Shown piece after piece: positions 1-8,659 of a stretch of DNA of 64,000 bases. Position numbers and translations under genes: made by a program. Location of the stretch: NCBI GenBank assembly GCA_012728875.1, contig JAAYEF010000024.1, forward strand, positions 1 to 64,000. Direction: 5' to 3'. The notes below the pieces were generated by a model that was given only the letters and a program-made list of their open reading frames with translations, did no database searches and was not told the origin of the DNA. This stretch comes from Candidatus Cloacimonadota bacterium. Its GTDB lineage: Bacteria; Cloacimonadota; Cloacimonadia; Cloacimonadales; Cloacimonadaceae. Numbering within the stretch: the stretch's first letter is position 1; each line of letters starts with the position of its first letter.

Positions 1-76
1 TTCCCATTTCAATTTCTTCCACTACCATTCGTTTAAATTCTTCGCTATATCGAACTTGTGGACGTGTCTTTTTCAA
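1..76 (-). CDS. IS3-family transposase OrfA, N-terminal fragment (runs off the window)
   Basis: Read on the minus strand from a TTG start at 76-74, the peptide begins MKKTRPQVRYSEEFK and continues through RMVVEEIEMG. This is the usual opening of an IS3-type OrfA helix-turn-helix protein, with the YSEEFK motif. A strong ribosome binding site (AAGGAGAGAGG) lies just upstream. About 25 codons are in the window. By family knowledge, OrfA binds the element ends and is joined to the OrfB catalytic part by frameshifting; OrfB is not visible here. Confidence 0.65.
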   Translation of the reverse strand, partial: MKKTRPQVRYSEEFKRMVVEEIEMG

Positions 77-127
77 AACCTCTCTCCTTAATCTGGTTTT
101 TTGGTCAACCTATTTTAGGATGGGTCA
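1..127 (-). mobile_element. One end of an IS3-type insertion sequence, cut by the window edge
   Basis: The segment holds the start of a transposase OrfA (minus strand, 1-76). On the same strand, upstream of it, lies a terminal-inverted-repeat-like sequence at 127-103 that begins TGACCCATCC and ends GGTTGACC, resembling IS3-family ends that start with TG and carry a TTGAC core. Only this end is visible; the rest of the element lies left of the window. Whether the element is intact cannot be judged. Confidence 0.6.
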
Positions 128-140
128 GCCTTGTCTGAAA

Positions 141-223
141 GCGTTAATCAAGTGATTATCAAGCCTTAATCAAGTCTTAATAGTTAACGCTTGATTAAGG
201 CTTGATTAAGAAGTGATCAACGC
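141..223. repeat. Long imperfect inverted repeat (37-bp arms) built from TTAATCAAG units
   Basis: Arms 141-177 and 187-223 pair with no gaps at about 30 of 37 positions, including a perfect 17-bp core (ATCAAGCCTTAATCAAG). The arms themselves contain repeated TTAATCAAG units, so the structure is both palindromic and tandem. It starts 14 bp beyond the end of the insertion sequence. Transcribed, it would form a long hairpin. There is no T-run, so it is not a standard terminator. Confidence 0.7.
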
Positions 224-417
224 CTCGAAACATGGTGCAAGCTCAATGGAGTCAGAGAGATGGACTCCAAAAGAGGAGAAAATGTTCATCAAATCGCCAG
301 ACACGCAGTATGCCGGGCTTTGCTCACGCCGATTGAGCATGGATAAATATATTTCATTGACAAACCAAACAGAGTTGAAATGATGGAATTTCTTATTAAT
401 AATAGTTGGAGATCCTG
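224..417. other. Non-coding stretch ahead of the decarboxylase beta gene; nothing recognised
   Basis: No supported reading frame or RNA gene is seen. A TTGACA box lies at 357-362, but no convincing -10 element follows at normal spacing. The only clear signal is the GGAG ribosome binding site at 408-411 for the gene starting at 418. Confidence 0.5.
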
Positions 418-1524
418 ATGGAATCGTTATTCAGCGGAATTTTGGCCTTTCAATGGCAGCAAGGCGCGATGATCATTGTCGGCTTGGTGTTGCTTTGGCT
501 GGCCATCGCAAAAAAGTATGAGCCTGCTCTGCTCCTGCCGATCGGGTTTGGCACCATTTTGGCCAATATCCCGCTTTCTGCCGCTGTGGGTCAGGGCGGT
601 CCCATGCAAATACTTTTTGACGCCGGGATTTCCACCGAACTGTTTCCGCTCCTGATCTTCATCGGCATTGGCGCGCAGATCGATTTCACCCCACTTTTGA
701 AAAACCCATCCATGCTGCTCTTTGGAGCGGCAGCACAACTGGGGATATTCGTAACTCTTGCTCTGGCAACACTTTTGGGCTTTGATCTGAAGCAGGCGGG
801 AGCAATCGGCATCATTGGCGCGGCAGACGGCCCCACCTCCATCTATGTGGCAAACCGCTTTGCCAAGGATTTGCTGCCCGCAATTTCCGTGGCGGCATAC
901 TCCTACATGGCTTTGGTGCCCATCATCCAACCGCCCGTGATCAGGCTGCTCACCTCCAAGGAAGAGCGCAAAATCCGCATGGACTACAAGGATAGCCAGG
1001 TTTCCAAGCCGGTAAAAATCATCTTCCCGATTGCCATCACGCTGATCGCAGGAATTTTGGTGCCGGCTTCCGTCGCCCTGATCGGCTTTTTGATGTTTGG
1101 CAATCTCTTGCGCGAGTGCGGCGTTTTGGATGGACTGGCAAAATCCGCTCAAAATGAACTGACCAACGTGGTTAGCATCCTTTTGGGCATCAGCATCGCC
1201 TCCACCATGAACGGCACGGTGTTTTTAAGACCGGAAACCCTGCTGATCTTCGGACTGGGACTGGTTGCCTTCATTTTCGACACGGTGGGCGGAGTGCTGT
1301 TTGCCAAATTCATGAACCTGTTCCGCAAGCACAAGATCAACCCAATGATCGGCGCCTGCGGGATTTCCGCATTTCCGATGTCTGCAAGAGTGGTGAACCA
1401 AATGGGACTGGAAGAGGATCCGTTCAACTTTCTGCTGATGCCTGCGGTGAGCGTGAACGTTGGCGGACAGATTGGATCCGTGATTGCCGGAGGCTTGATT
1501 CTGGCGCTTTTGGGGAGCCTTTGA
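418..1524 (+). CDS. Sodium-pumping decarboxylase, beta subunit (OadB/GcdB/MmdB family)
   Basis: Membrane carboxyl-biotin decarboxylase subunit that couples decarboxylation of a biotin-bound carboxyl group to Na+ export. The 368-residue protein is almost entirely hydrophobic helices and carries the family hallmark GIIGAADGPTSIY and, near the end, SARVVNQMG and VGGQIGSVIAGG. Family length is about 370-430. ATG 418 follows a GGAG site by six bases and is preferred over an in-frame TTG at 406. The substrate (oxaloacetate, methylmalonyl-CoA or glutaconyl-CoA) cannot be told from the beta subunit. The alpha subunit and biotin carrier are not in the window; a gamma-like small subunit lies at 10947. 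Confidence 0.9.
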   Translation: MESLFSGILAFQWQQGAMIIVGLVLLWLAIAKKYEPALLLPIGFGTILANIPLSAAVGQGGPMQILFDAGISTELFPLLIFIGIGAQIDFTPLLKNPSMLLFGAAAQLGIFVTLALATLLGFDLKQAGAIGIIGAADGPTSIYVANRFAKDLLPAISVAAYSYMALVPIIQPPVIRLLTSKEERKIRMDYKDSQVSKPVKIIFPIAITLIAGILVPASVALIGFLMFGNLLRECGVLDGLAKSAQNELTNVVSILLGISIASTMNGTVFLRPETLLIFGLGLVAFIFDTVGGVLFAKFMNLFRKHKINPMIGACGISAFPMSARVVNQMGLEEDPFNFLLMPAVSVNVGGQIGSVIAGGLILALLGSL

Positions 1525-1526
1525 AT

Positions 1527-1928
1527 ATGGATTTGGACTACCTTCTGGAACAGGCAAAGAAAGCCGCACAGCAGGCATATTCGCCCTATTCCGGCTACCG
1601 CGTGGGAGCCGCTCTGCTGTGTGATAACGGCAGCATCTATACCGGCTGCAATGTGGAAAACGCCTCCTATTCGCTAACCATCTGCGCAGAGCGCAATGCA
1701 GTTTTCAAAGCCGTGAGTGATGGCCAAAGAGACTTTTCCGCCATTGCCATCTATGTGGATTCCGAAGAGATTTTCCCGCCCTGTGGGGCTTGCCGCCAGG
1801 TTTTGGCAGAGTTCAATCCCCGCATGCAAATCCTCTACGCAAACCGGCGGGGAAACGTTTTGAGCGATCTGGAAACCCTTTTGCCCCAAGCTTTTAACCT
1901 TCAGGAAGATGAACCCGGAAATTTTTAG
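1527..1928 (+). CDS. cdd: Cytidine deaminase
   Basis: Hydrolytic deamination of cytidine/deoxycytidine to uridine/deoxyuridine in pyrimidine salvage. The 133-residue protein has the small homotetrameric type's motifs: substrate-binding GCNVENASY, the zinc/catalytic CAERNAV (Cys ligand plus proton-shuttling Glu) and PCGACRQVL with the other two cysteine ligands. ATG 1527 lies nine bases after GGGGAG inside the end of the previous gene; an in-frame TTG at 1521 is too close to that site. It is three bases from the upstream stop and overlaps the next gene by 20 bp, so it is probably co-transcribed with both. Confidence 0.93.
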   Translation: MDLDYLLEQAKKAAQQAYSPYSGYRVGAALLCDNGSIYTGCNVENASYSLTICAERNAVFKAVSDGQRDFSAIAIYVDSEEIFPPCGACRQVLAEFNPRMQILYANRRGNVLSDLETLLPQAFNLQEDEPGNF

Positions 1929-2817
1929 GCTGAACCCCTGCCACCTTTGCCCCCAGGAATGTGGAACCAACCGCTTTGAAAGTGTTGGCTTATGCGGTGC
2001 GGGAGCCCAACTTCAAGTGAGCAGTGCACAGCTTCATCACGGCGAGGAAAGGGTTTTACGCGGAACCCGCGGAAGCGGGACCATCTTTCTTTCCCACTGC
2101 AATCTACGCTGTGTTTTTTGCCAAAATTACGATATTTCCCACCAAGGTCAGGGCAGCATCGTCAGCATTGAAGATTGCGCAGAAATGATGCTGGGCTTGC
2201 AGGCAGCCGGAGCCCACAACATCAATCTGGTTTCGCCAACTCAATACACACCGCAACTTGCTGATGCCATCAGGATCGCCCGCAAGCAGGGTTTGAGCAT
2301 TCCCTTGGTTTGGAACAGCAATGCCTACGAAAAGGTGGAAACCCTGCGTGCTTTGAATGGCTTGGTGGACATCTATCTGCCGGATTTCAAATATGCCGAT
2401 GATGCCAAAGGGCTTAAATATTCGGGTGCAAAGAATTATCCCGGCGTTGCCTTGGAGGCGCTGAAGGAGATGTTCAGCCAGGTTGGAAGACTCAAGCTTT
2501 CGGAATCCGGAGTGGCTGTGCGTGGGGTTTTGGTTCGCCATCTGGTGCTGCCAAACGGGATTTCGGACTCCGCCACCGTAGTGCGCATGCTGTGGGAAAA
2601 GTTTGGCTTGAACCTTTCCCTGAACCTGATGGCGCAATACCATCCGGCTGCAGAGGCCAGACAATTTCCCGAGCTTTCCCGCCGGCTCACGCGCAGGGAA
2701 TATCAGGAAGTGTTGGAAGTGGCTGAAAGCTTTCCCTTTATCCATCTTTTTACCCAGAACCCTGATTTTTTACTGGACGAAGATCCCGATGCCCAGAAAA
2801 AAGGAAACCCGCAGTGA
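1909..2817 (+). CDS. Radical SAM protein, PflX/pyruvate-formate-lyase-activating-enzyme-like (COG1313 type)
   Basis: Uncharacterised radical SAM iron-sulfur protein of 302 residues. An N-terminal cysteine cluster (Cys11, 14, 18, 29) resembles an auxiliary metal site, and the SAM-cleaving 4Fe-4S motif CX3CX2C follows at Cys64/68/71 (CNLRCVFC). The later LVWNSNAYE and YLPDFKYAD segments are typical of this family. Despite the family name there is no evidence that it activates pyruvate formate-lyase, and no Pfl gene is nearby. The ATG lies within the cytidine deaminase gene (20-bp overlap), implying translational coupling. Confidence 0.82.
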   Translation: MNPEIFRLNPCHLCPQECGTNRFESVGLCGAGAQLQVSSAQLHHGEERVLRGTRGSGTIFLSHCNLRCVFCQNYDISHQGQGSIVSIEDCAEMMLGLQAAGAHNINLVSPTQYTPQLADAIRIARKQGLSIPLVWNSNAYEKVETLRALNGLVDIYLPDFKYADDAKGLKYSGAKNYPGVALEALKEMFSQVGRLKLSESGVAVRGVLVRHLVLPNGISDSATVVRMLWEKFGLNLSLNLMAQYHPAAEARQFPELSRRLTRREYQEVLEVAESFPFIHLFTQNPDFLLDEDPDAQKKGNPQ

Positions 2818-2850
2818 GGTAAAATCCTCACCTTGAACAAGGAAATAATA

Positions 2851-3993
2851 ATGAAAAGAAATAGACTGCCCTTTATACTGTTAATCTTGCTTGGATGGCT
2901 TTTATCCATCGGGTTTTTAGGCGCGGATGTGAACATCCTGATGATGCCATCAAAGCTGCCTAAAAAGCTTCCCACGGTGAAGCTGGAAAACCGCGACTAC
3001 GTTGCTTTGGAAGAGGTTAGCAAGCTTTTTCACACTGCCGCCAGAGCTGAATACAGCGAATATAACGACCAAAGAGTATCGTTGTGGTTGAATGGACAGC
3101 AGTTCATCTTCCTGCTGAATTCACCGTTTTACAGTTTTGGCGAAGATGTGTTCAACATGAGCTTTCCCTTTGTGCAGGACCGTGATGATCATTATATTCC
3201 CTCACACTTTTTCCTGACCAACCTTCCGCAGCATTTCCCTGCAAGCATCAAGCTGGTGGACGGCGTTTTGCAGCTTCCCACTCCCAAGGATAAGGGCGTG
3301 CTGCGCATAGTCTTGGATCCCGGTCACGGCGGCCACGACCCCGGCGCCGTGGGCAAAAACAAGGTTCGGGAAAAAGACATCAACCTGAGCGTTTCCCTGC
3401 TTTTGAGGAATATGCTGCAAAAGGAACTGGGCGTGGAAATATTGATGACGCGTTCCGACGATACCTTTGTATCCCTAGCAGGGCGCACTAAATTTGCCAT
3501 GGACAAAAAAGCCGATATTTTTGTGAGTATCCACACAAACTCTTCCACAAGCAGCAGCGCCAGAGGCATTGAAACATATTATCTTGCGACCCGATCCACC
3601 ACTGATTCCCGGGCTGTGGAAGCCCTGGAAAACGGCGTTGTGGAGCTGTATGAGGGTGCGGAAGCCCGCAAGAAATATGACGCGCTGGACTTTATCCTCA
3701 GCGACATGAGCCAGACGGAGTTCCTGGAATTCAGCAATACCATGGCCACTTTGGTGCAGCGCAACATGGTTTCCGGCCTCCAGGGAAGAGACCGCGGCGT
3801 GAAACAGGCAAACTTCTATGTGCTGCGCGGCGCTTTCATGCCGGCAATACTAGTGGAAATGGGCTTCATATCAAACCTTGAGGAAGAAGCACTTCTGGCA
3901 AATCCACAATATCAGGAACGGATTGCCCGCACCATTTTTGAGGGCCTCAAGCGCTTTAAACACAACTATGACCGGGTGAGAAAAATCGGATAA
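2851..3993 (+). CDS. N-acetylmuramoyl-L-alanine amidase (Amidase_3, AmiC-like), exported
   Basis: Zinc amidase that cleaves the bond between MurNAc and L-alanine in peptidoglycan, acting in the periplasm. 380 residues: signal peptide (MKRNRLPFILLILLGWLL), a roughly 130-residue N-terminal region of AMIN or copper-amine-oxidase-like type, then Amidase_3. Zinc ligands and catalytic Glu are visible as DPGHGGHDPG, REKDINLS, FVSIHTNSS and VEMGFISN. ATG 2851 follows AAGGAA; an in-frame TTG at 2833 lacks a site. With the LysM/M23 protein at 7423 it forms the visible cell-wall hydrolase set. Confidence 0.92.
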   Translation: MKRNRLPFILLILLGWLLSIGFLGADVNILMMPSKLPKKLPTVKLENRDYVALEEVSKLFHTAARAEYSEYNDQRVSLWLNGQQFIFLLNSPFYSFGEDVFNMSFPFVQDRDDHYIPSHFFLTNLPQHFPASIKLVDGVLQLPTPKDKGVLRIVLDPGHGGHDPGAVGKNKVREKDINLSVSLLLRNMLQKELGVEILMTRSDDTFVSLAGRTKFAMDKKADIFVSIHTNSSTSSSARGIETYYLATRSTTDSRAVEALENGVVELYEGAEARKKYDALDFILSDMSQTEFLEFSNTMATLVQRNMVSGLQGRDRGVKQANFYVLRGAFMPAILVEMGFISNLEEEALLANPQYQERIARTIFEGLKRFKHNYDRVRKIG

Positions 3994-3997
3994 CGCA

Positions 3998-5263
3998 ATG
4001 CCATTGAAGGTTTACAAAGTCCAAGCCCGCAGCCAGGCAGCAAAAGCCGGCATCAAGGATGGTGACAGCATTTTGAGCATCAACGGCATGGGGATCAACG
4101 ACTTTTTTGACCTTGAATATTACTCCAACGACTACCAGTTGGATTTTGAATTGGCAGATCCGGACGGAGAAATCCGGGAACTGAGCATTTTCCGAAAACC
4201 GAACAATTCGCTGGGGATTGAGCCTGAGCCTCACCGCGTGATGCCCTGCGCCAATCACTGCGTTTTTTGCTTTATTGATCAACTTCCCCCGGGATTGCGT
4301 CCCAGCCTCTATGAAAAGGATGACGACTACCTCTTTTCCTATGTTTTCGGAAACTATATCACCCTTAACAACCTTGGTCCTCAGGAGCTGGAGCGCATTG
4401 CACAGCAGCATATCAGCCCGCTTTATGTTTCCGTGCACAGCAGCGATTCCAGTTTGAGACAAAAACTGATGGGCAACACCCGTGAATATGACTTGATTGG
4501 AACTCTCATTTCTTTGTCCAGCAAAGGTATAAGCTTTCATCTGCAGATTGTTTGCGTTCCGGGATACAACTGTGGAGAGCAGCTGCGTGCGAGCCTTCAA
4601 AAATTGCTGGATGAAAGGATCAACACGCTTTCTGTGGGAGTGGTGCCGGTTGGGCTCACCGCCTGGCGGGAAAAGCTGCCCCGCCTGGAGCCCTTTGATG
4701 CCGCTCTGGCTGAGCAAACCATTGGCATCATTGACGAATTCCGAGCCCAGCACCCCGGCGTTCAAGCCGCAGACGAGCTTTTCATCCAGGCAGGACTGCC
4801 CATTCCCGATGAAGACTATTATGGCGACTTTCCTCAGTTGGAAAATGGAATCGGCATGATGCGGCTCAGTTGGATGAATTTTCTGCTCAAAAAACGCACT
4901 TTGACCAAGGAGATTGAGAAAAGCAGGGCCAATTTTGTTTTGCTCACCTCCATATTGGCAGCTTCAAACCTGGACGCCATGGCAAGGGAACTGAATTTTG
5001 GTTTGAATAAATCGCAGGTGCGTGTGCAACAAATCGAAAACCGTTTTTTGGGCGGACATGTGAATGTGAGCGGCCTGCTTTCTGCTTCGGACATTTTTGA
5101 TCAACATGGTGCCCTGGCTGGCGAAACCGTGATCCTGCCCTCCAACGTTTTCAACCATGATGGCATGACCTTGGACGATGTTTCGCAAACCGAACTGAGA
5201 GATAAGCTGAACCGAAATCTGCTGGTGATCGACCAATATTTCGAAGGCTGGGAATGGATTTGA
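3998..5263 (+). CDS. PDZ-radical SAM protein, DUF512 family
   Basis: 421 residues. An N-terminal PDZ-like domain (residues 1-55, AAKAGIKDGDSILSING) is followed by a radical SAM-type CX3CX2C cluster (Cys84/88/91, CANHCVFC) with the family-typical FIDQLPPGLR, and a C-terminal DUF512 domain with GGHVNVSGLL. The family is widespread but its reaction is unknown; cyanobacterial members have been annotated as FeS oxidoreductases. It begins four bases after the amidase stop with only a weak binding site, so translation is probably coupled. Confidence 0.85.
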   Translation: MPLKVYKVQARSQAAKAGIKDGDSILSINGMGINDFFDLEYYSNDYQLDFELADPDGEIRELSIFRKPNNSLGIEPEPHRVMPCANHCVFCFIDQLPPGLRPSLYEKDDDYLFSYVFGNYITLNNLGPQELERIAQQHISPLYVSVHSSDSSLRQKLMGNTREYDLIGTLISLSSKGISFHLQIVCVPGYNCGEQLRASLQKLLDERINTLSVGVVPVGLTAWREKLPRLEPFDAALAEQTIGIIDEFRAQHPGVQAADELFIQAGLPIPDEDYYGDFPQLENGIGMMRLSWMNFLLKKRTLTKEIEKSRANFVLLTSILAASNLDAMARELNFGLNKSQVRVQQIENRFLGGHVNVSGLLSASDIFDQHGALAGETVILPSNVFNHDGMTLDDVSQTELRDKLNRNLLVIDQYFEGWEWI

Positions 5264-5313
5264 GCCATGTATTCTTTTAAAATAGAGTTTTTTAACAACA
5301 AGGAGACGATCTC

Positions 5314-6240
5314 ATGAAAAAAATCATTTTCCTTTTGTTTTGCCTTGCTTTGCTTCTGACAGCCTGCATGAGCGACGAAGACAGGCTGGCAAAGGCAAAC
5401 TTGGATTTGGGTTCCAAGAAAAACCCCATCAAAATGTATTTTGTGCCCTCGATGGAGGCTTCCACCGTGGTAAGCAGCGGCGAGGCAATTGCCCAGTGGA
5501 TGCACGAGGAAACGGGCTATTACTTCAAAGTGGCGGTTCCAACCAGCTATGCCGCAGTGATTGAAGCCATCGGATCATATCAGGCGGATGTTGCCTGGCT
5601 TGCCACCTTTGCCTACGTTTTAGCGCACGACAAATATGGCGCCGAGGTGAAATTCATCACCGTACGCAACGGTTTGACCAAATATTGCGGCCAGTTTGTT
5701 GCCCATGTGGACAGCGGAATCGACAGCCTTTCCCAAATTGAAGGGAAGGTGGTGGCCTACACGGATGCCGCTTCAACAGCAGGCTACATCTATCCTTCCG
5801 CCATTTTGAAGCGCGAAGGCATCGAGCCGGCGAAATATACCTTTGCAGGTGGCCATCCGCAGGCGATCACAGCGGTTTACAACCGCACGGCGGATGTGGG
5901 CTGCACATATTGGTCTCCGGCAAAAAACGGCCATCCGCGCGATGCCAGGGAAAAGCTGCTTCAAACCTATCCGGATGTGTTGGAAAAAGTTAAGATCGTG
6001 GCGCTGACGGATTCCATTCCCAACGATACGGTCACCTTCCGACGCAGCCTGCCCAAGCAGGTGGAGGAAAAGCTGGTGAAAGCCTTGGAAAAATTTGCCC
6101 AGACCGGACAGGGACAGGACATCCTGCACAAACTTTATGACATCGATGGGCTGCAGCCTGCCACGGATGCCGATTATGACATTGTGCGCCAAACCCTGAA
6201 GACTCTGGATATGGACGCAAACAAAGTTTTGAACAACTGA
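5314..6240 (+). CDS. phnD: Phosphate/phosphonate ABC transporter substrate-binding lipoprotein (PhnD family)
   Basis: Solute-binding protein that would capture phosphonate, phosphite or a related oxyanion and present it to an ABC permease. The 308-residue product has a lipoprotein signal with lipobox LLTAC (Cys18). The mature part fits PhnD: KMYFVPSMEAS, the VAWLATFAYV ligand loop, DAASTAGYIYP, and AGGHPQAITAVYNRTADVGC. An AAGGAG site precedes ATG 5314. The ATPase gene follows six bases later. The ligand is inferred from family only; some PhnD-like proteins serve other anions. Confidence 0.88.
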   Translation: MKKIIFLLFCLALLLTACMSDEDRLAKANLDLGSKKNPIKMYFVPSMEASTVVSSGEAIAQWMHEETGYYFKVAVPTSYAAVIEAIGSYQADVAWLATFAYVLAHDKYGAEVKFITVRNGLTKYCGQFVAHVDSGIDSLSQIEGKVVAYTDAASTAGYIYPSAILKREGIEPAKYTFAGGHPQAITAVYNRTADVGCTYWSPAKNGHPRDAREKLLQTYPDVLEKVKIVALTDSIPNDTVTFRRSLPKQVEEKLVKALEKFAQTGQGQDILHKLYDIDGLQPATDADYDIVRQTLKTLDMDANKVLNN

Positions 6241-6246
6241 GGCTAG

Positions 6247-6987
6247 ATGGCACAGCTCGAGATTCGGGAACTGCGAAAAAGCTATGACGGCAAAGTGTTT
6301 GCTCTCAATGGCGTGAGTTTTGACGTGCAGCAGGGTGAATTTGTGATCCTGCTGGGGCTCTCCGGCAGCGGAAAGTCCACCCTGCTGCGCTGCATCAACA
6401 GGCTGATCGAGCCCGATGGCGGCGACGTTTTTTATGAAGGACAGTCTGTAAGAGGGCTTTCTCCTTCTCAATTGCGCCGCTACCGCCGAAACATAGGCAT
6501 GGTGTTCCAGCAGTTCAATCTGGTGAAAAACCTCACCGTGCTCACCAATGTTCTCACCGGCAGGCTGGGTTACCACGGCTTGCTGGAAAAATGCAGCGCC
6601 CAGGAAATTGAAACCGCTTATGCAAATTTGGAGAGAGTGGGGCTTCAAGACATGGCAAAACGCCAGGTGAGACACCTTTCCGGAGGTCAGCAGCAGAGGG
6701 TTGCCATTGCGCGAGCCTTGATGCAGGAACCTGCCATCATTTTGGCAGATGAGCCCGTGGCGAGCCTCGACCCCGCCACCGCCGATTCCATCATGAAATA
6801 TCTGGGGCAAATCAATTCCGAAGGCATCACCGCCATCTGTTCGCTTCATTTTCTTTCCCTTGCCCGGCGCTATGGCAGCAGGGTGATCGCGCTGAAGGAT
6901 GGCATGGTGGCCTTTGAAGGTCTGCCCTCCGAGATCGACAATGAACGTTTCAAGCAAATATATGGGCGTGATGCGCAGGAAATTTAA
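6247..6987 (+). CDS. phnC: ABC transporter ATP-binding protein (PhnC family)
   Basis: ATPase of the PhnD-linked importer, 246 residues. Walker A GLSGSGKST, Q-loop MVFQQFNLV, signature LSGGQQQR and Walker B ILADEPVASLD are intact, followed by the H-loop CSLHF. The NLVKNLTVLTNVLTGRLGYHG segment is characteristic of PhnC. The start is six bases after phnD, so the two are co-transcribed. No permease gene (PhnE) follows: the next 188 bp hold no membrane protein and the next gene is an acylphosphatase. The system must use a permease encoded elsewhere, or it is incomplete. Confidence 0.9.
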   Translation: MAQLEIRELRKSYDGKVFALNGVSFDVQQGEFVILLGLSGSGKSTLLRCINRLIEPDGGDVFYEGQSVRGLSPSQLRRYRRNIGMVFQQFNLVKNLTVLTNVLTGRLGYHGLLEKCSAQEIETAYANLERVGLQDMAKRQVRHLSGGQQQRVAIARALMQEPAIILADEPVASLDPATADSIMKYLGQINSEGITAICSLHFLSLARRYGSRVIALKDGMVAFEGLPSEIDNERFKQIYGRDAQEI

Positions 6988-7120
6988 ACATAGAGAATTG
7001 ATCCAGGCTGTAGAGCACCATCCTCAAATTTGCATTTCAATCAACGCTGTGCACTTGCCCTCAATATTTGGGGTAAAACATGCAAAACAAGCAACAAACA
7101 AAATCGAAGAAAACGAATCC

Positions 7121-7149
7121 TTGACAAATATCGCCTCTTAAAATACAAA
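7121..7149 (+). promoter_or_regulatory. Putative sigma-70 promoter for the acylphosphatase-LysM operon
   Basis: A perfect TTGACA at 7121-7126 is followed after 17 bp by TACAAA at 7144-7149 (4 of 6 to the -10 consensus). The predicted start lies about 20 bp before ATG 7176. It sits in the gap after phnC, so it would begin a new transcription unit. Confidence 0.5.
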
Positions 7150-7175
7150 GATTTATTCCATAAATGGATTGATTT

Positions 7176-7445
7176 ATGCTTACATGGGAAATAGTGGCCA
7201 GCGGTCGCGTGCAGGGAGTTGGCTTTCGCAGATTTGTGCAAAGCTGCGCCCAACGCTGCCAAATTACTGGCTGGACAAAAAACTTGCACGATGGGAATGT
7301 GCAGATCGAAGCCACCGGTGAGCGACGAAACCTTGCGTTTTTTTTGGAACACGTGCGCTCCGGGCGAGGCTTCATCAGAGTGGACGAACTCAGCGTGAAA
7401 GAATTGGATAAGACGATAAATTATGAATATTTTAACATACGATAA
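7176..7445 (+). CDS. acyP: Acylphosphatase
   Basis: Hydrolyses acyl phosphates such as acetyl or butyryl phosphate; 89 residues, the normal length. The phosphate-binding loop GRVQGVGFRRF carries catalytic Arg18, and GWTKNLHDGNV carries catalytic Asn36. Acyl phosphates are expected intermediates here, given phosphate butyryltransferase at 9565 and phosphotransacetylase at 58009, so the enzyme may limit their accumulation (inference). The next gene starts inside it. Confidence 0.92.
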   Translation: MLTWEIVASGRVQGVGFRRFVQSCAQRCQITGWTKNLHDGNVQIEATGERRNLAFFLEHVRSGRGFIRVDELSVKELDKTINYEYFNIR

Positions 7446-8637
7446 AAAAAGCTTGGAGAGCAAAAATGGAAGGCTTTGGACTTCCGTGAAAACCCGGATT
7501 GCGGTCTTTTTCCTGTTGTTATTGTTGCCTCTTGTGCTGTCTGCTGAATATCAGACCCATAAGGTGGAAAAAGGCGAAACTTTGTATAGACTGCACAAAA
7601 TGTATGATGTGCCGGTCGAGCAAATCAAGGAACTGAACAATTTAACGGATGACATCATCCATGTGGACCAAGTTTTAAAAATCAAAGAAACATCATCTGA
7701 TAAACCATCCAGCCCAGCCCCAAAACCCACACCGCAGGAAGAGCAAAAACCGGCAAAGCCCGCCCCGACAGAGACCCCAAAAGAAAAGGAAACCAAGGTC
7801 CCTGTCAAATTGGATCTTCCTGATGACTATTACTATACCGTCCAAGCGGGCGATAATCTCTACCGCATTTCCGAGAATCATGGGATTGCTCTGCTGGAAC
7901 TGGAAAAATGGAATAACATAGCCGATAGCAAAACCCACCCTCTCCGTGCAGGCGACAAATTGATCGTCAAAGATCCCTCCGCTTATACTGGTGAGGGAAA
8001 AAACGTCGTCGAATCTCCCGTTCCGGTTGTGGAAGATAAAGTTACGGCTCCTGCTGACACTGTTGTGGTCGAAAGGATCTATGTGGTGCAAAAAGGTGAC
8101 ACTCTTTTTAGAATCGCAAAAGAAAACGGAATGACAGTGGACGAGCTCAAGGAGCGCAACAGCCTGTCTTCCAACGATATAAAGGTTGGACAGCGGCTTT
8201 GGCTGGTTGGAAATCCGCCTGCCAAAGACAGTTCACAAGCCAGTTCTTCCAGCGATGTAAGTGTCCGCACAGATCTTTTCATGCCCACCCAAGGGCGTGT
8301 GACCTCAGAGTTTGGCATGCGTAAGGGTCGCGCCCACAAGGGCATAGATATTGCCAATAAATCCGGCACCCCAATCTATGCCGCGCTGGACGGCGTGGTG
8401 GTGTTTTCCGGGGTTCAGCGTGGCTATGGAAATGTGGTTTTGATTGAACATCCGAATTTTGTGATCACCGTTTATGCTCACAACGAAAAAAACCTGGTGA
8501 AAGTGAACGACAAAGTCAAGCGCGGTCAGCATATCGCAAACATGGGTTCCACCGGAAATTCCACCGGACCCCACCTGCATTTTGAATATCGCGTGAAAGG
8601 CACAGCCATCAACCCTCGCAAGGTATTGCCCTTTTAA
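7423..8637 (+). CDS. LysM-repeat M23 (LytM-type) peptidoglycan endopeptidase, NlpD-like
   Basis: Exported cell-wall protein, up to 404 residues: hydrophobic signal (about residues 25-41), three LysM peptidoglycan-binding modules (about 45-88, 136-185, 222-268) separated by a Pro/Lys-rich linker, then a C-terminal M23 domain (about 290-404). The zinc ligands look complete (HKGIDIA and GPHLHFE, the HxH pair), unlike the degenerate NlpD/EnvC amidase activators, so it may be a true endopeptidase. The start is uncertain: ATG 7423 overlaps acyP by 23 bp, while GTG 7486 would give a more standard signal peptide. Confidence 0.88.
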   Translation: MNILTYDKKSLESKNGRLWTSVKTRIAVFFLLLLLPLVLSAEYQTHKVEKGETLYRLHKMYDVPVEQIKELNNLTDDIIHVDQVLKIKETSSDKPSSPAPKPTPQEEQKPAKPAPTETPKEKETKVPVKLDLPDDYYYTVQAGDNLYRISENHGIALLELEKWNNIADSKTHPLRAGDKLIVKDPSAYTGEGKNVVESPVPVVEDKVTAPADTVVVERIYVVQKGDTLFRIAKENGMTVDELKERNSLSSNDIKVGQRLWLVGNPPAKDSSQASSSSDVSVRTDLFMPTQGRVTSEFGMRKGRAHKGIDIANKSGTPIYAALDGVVVFSGVQRGYGNVVLIEHPNFVITVYAHNEKNLVKVNDKVKRGQHIANMGSTGNSTGPHLHFEYRVKGTAINPRKVLPF

Positions 8638-8659
8638 GCTTTAGGAACGAAAAGGAAAG

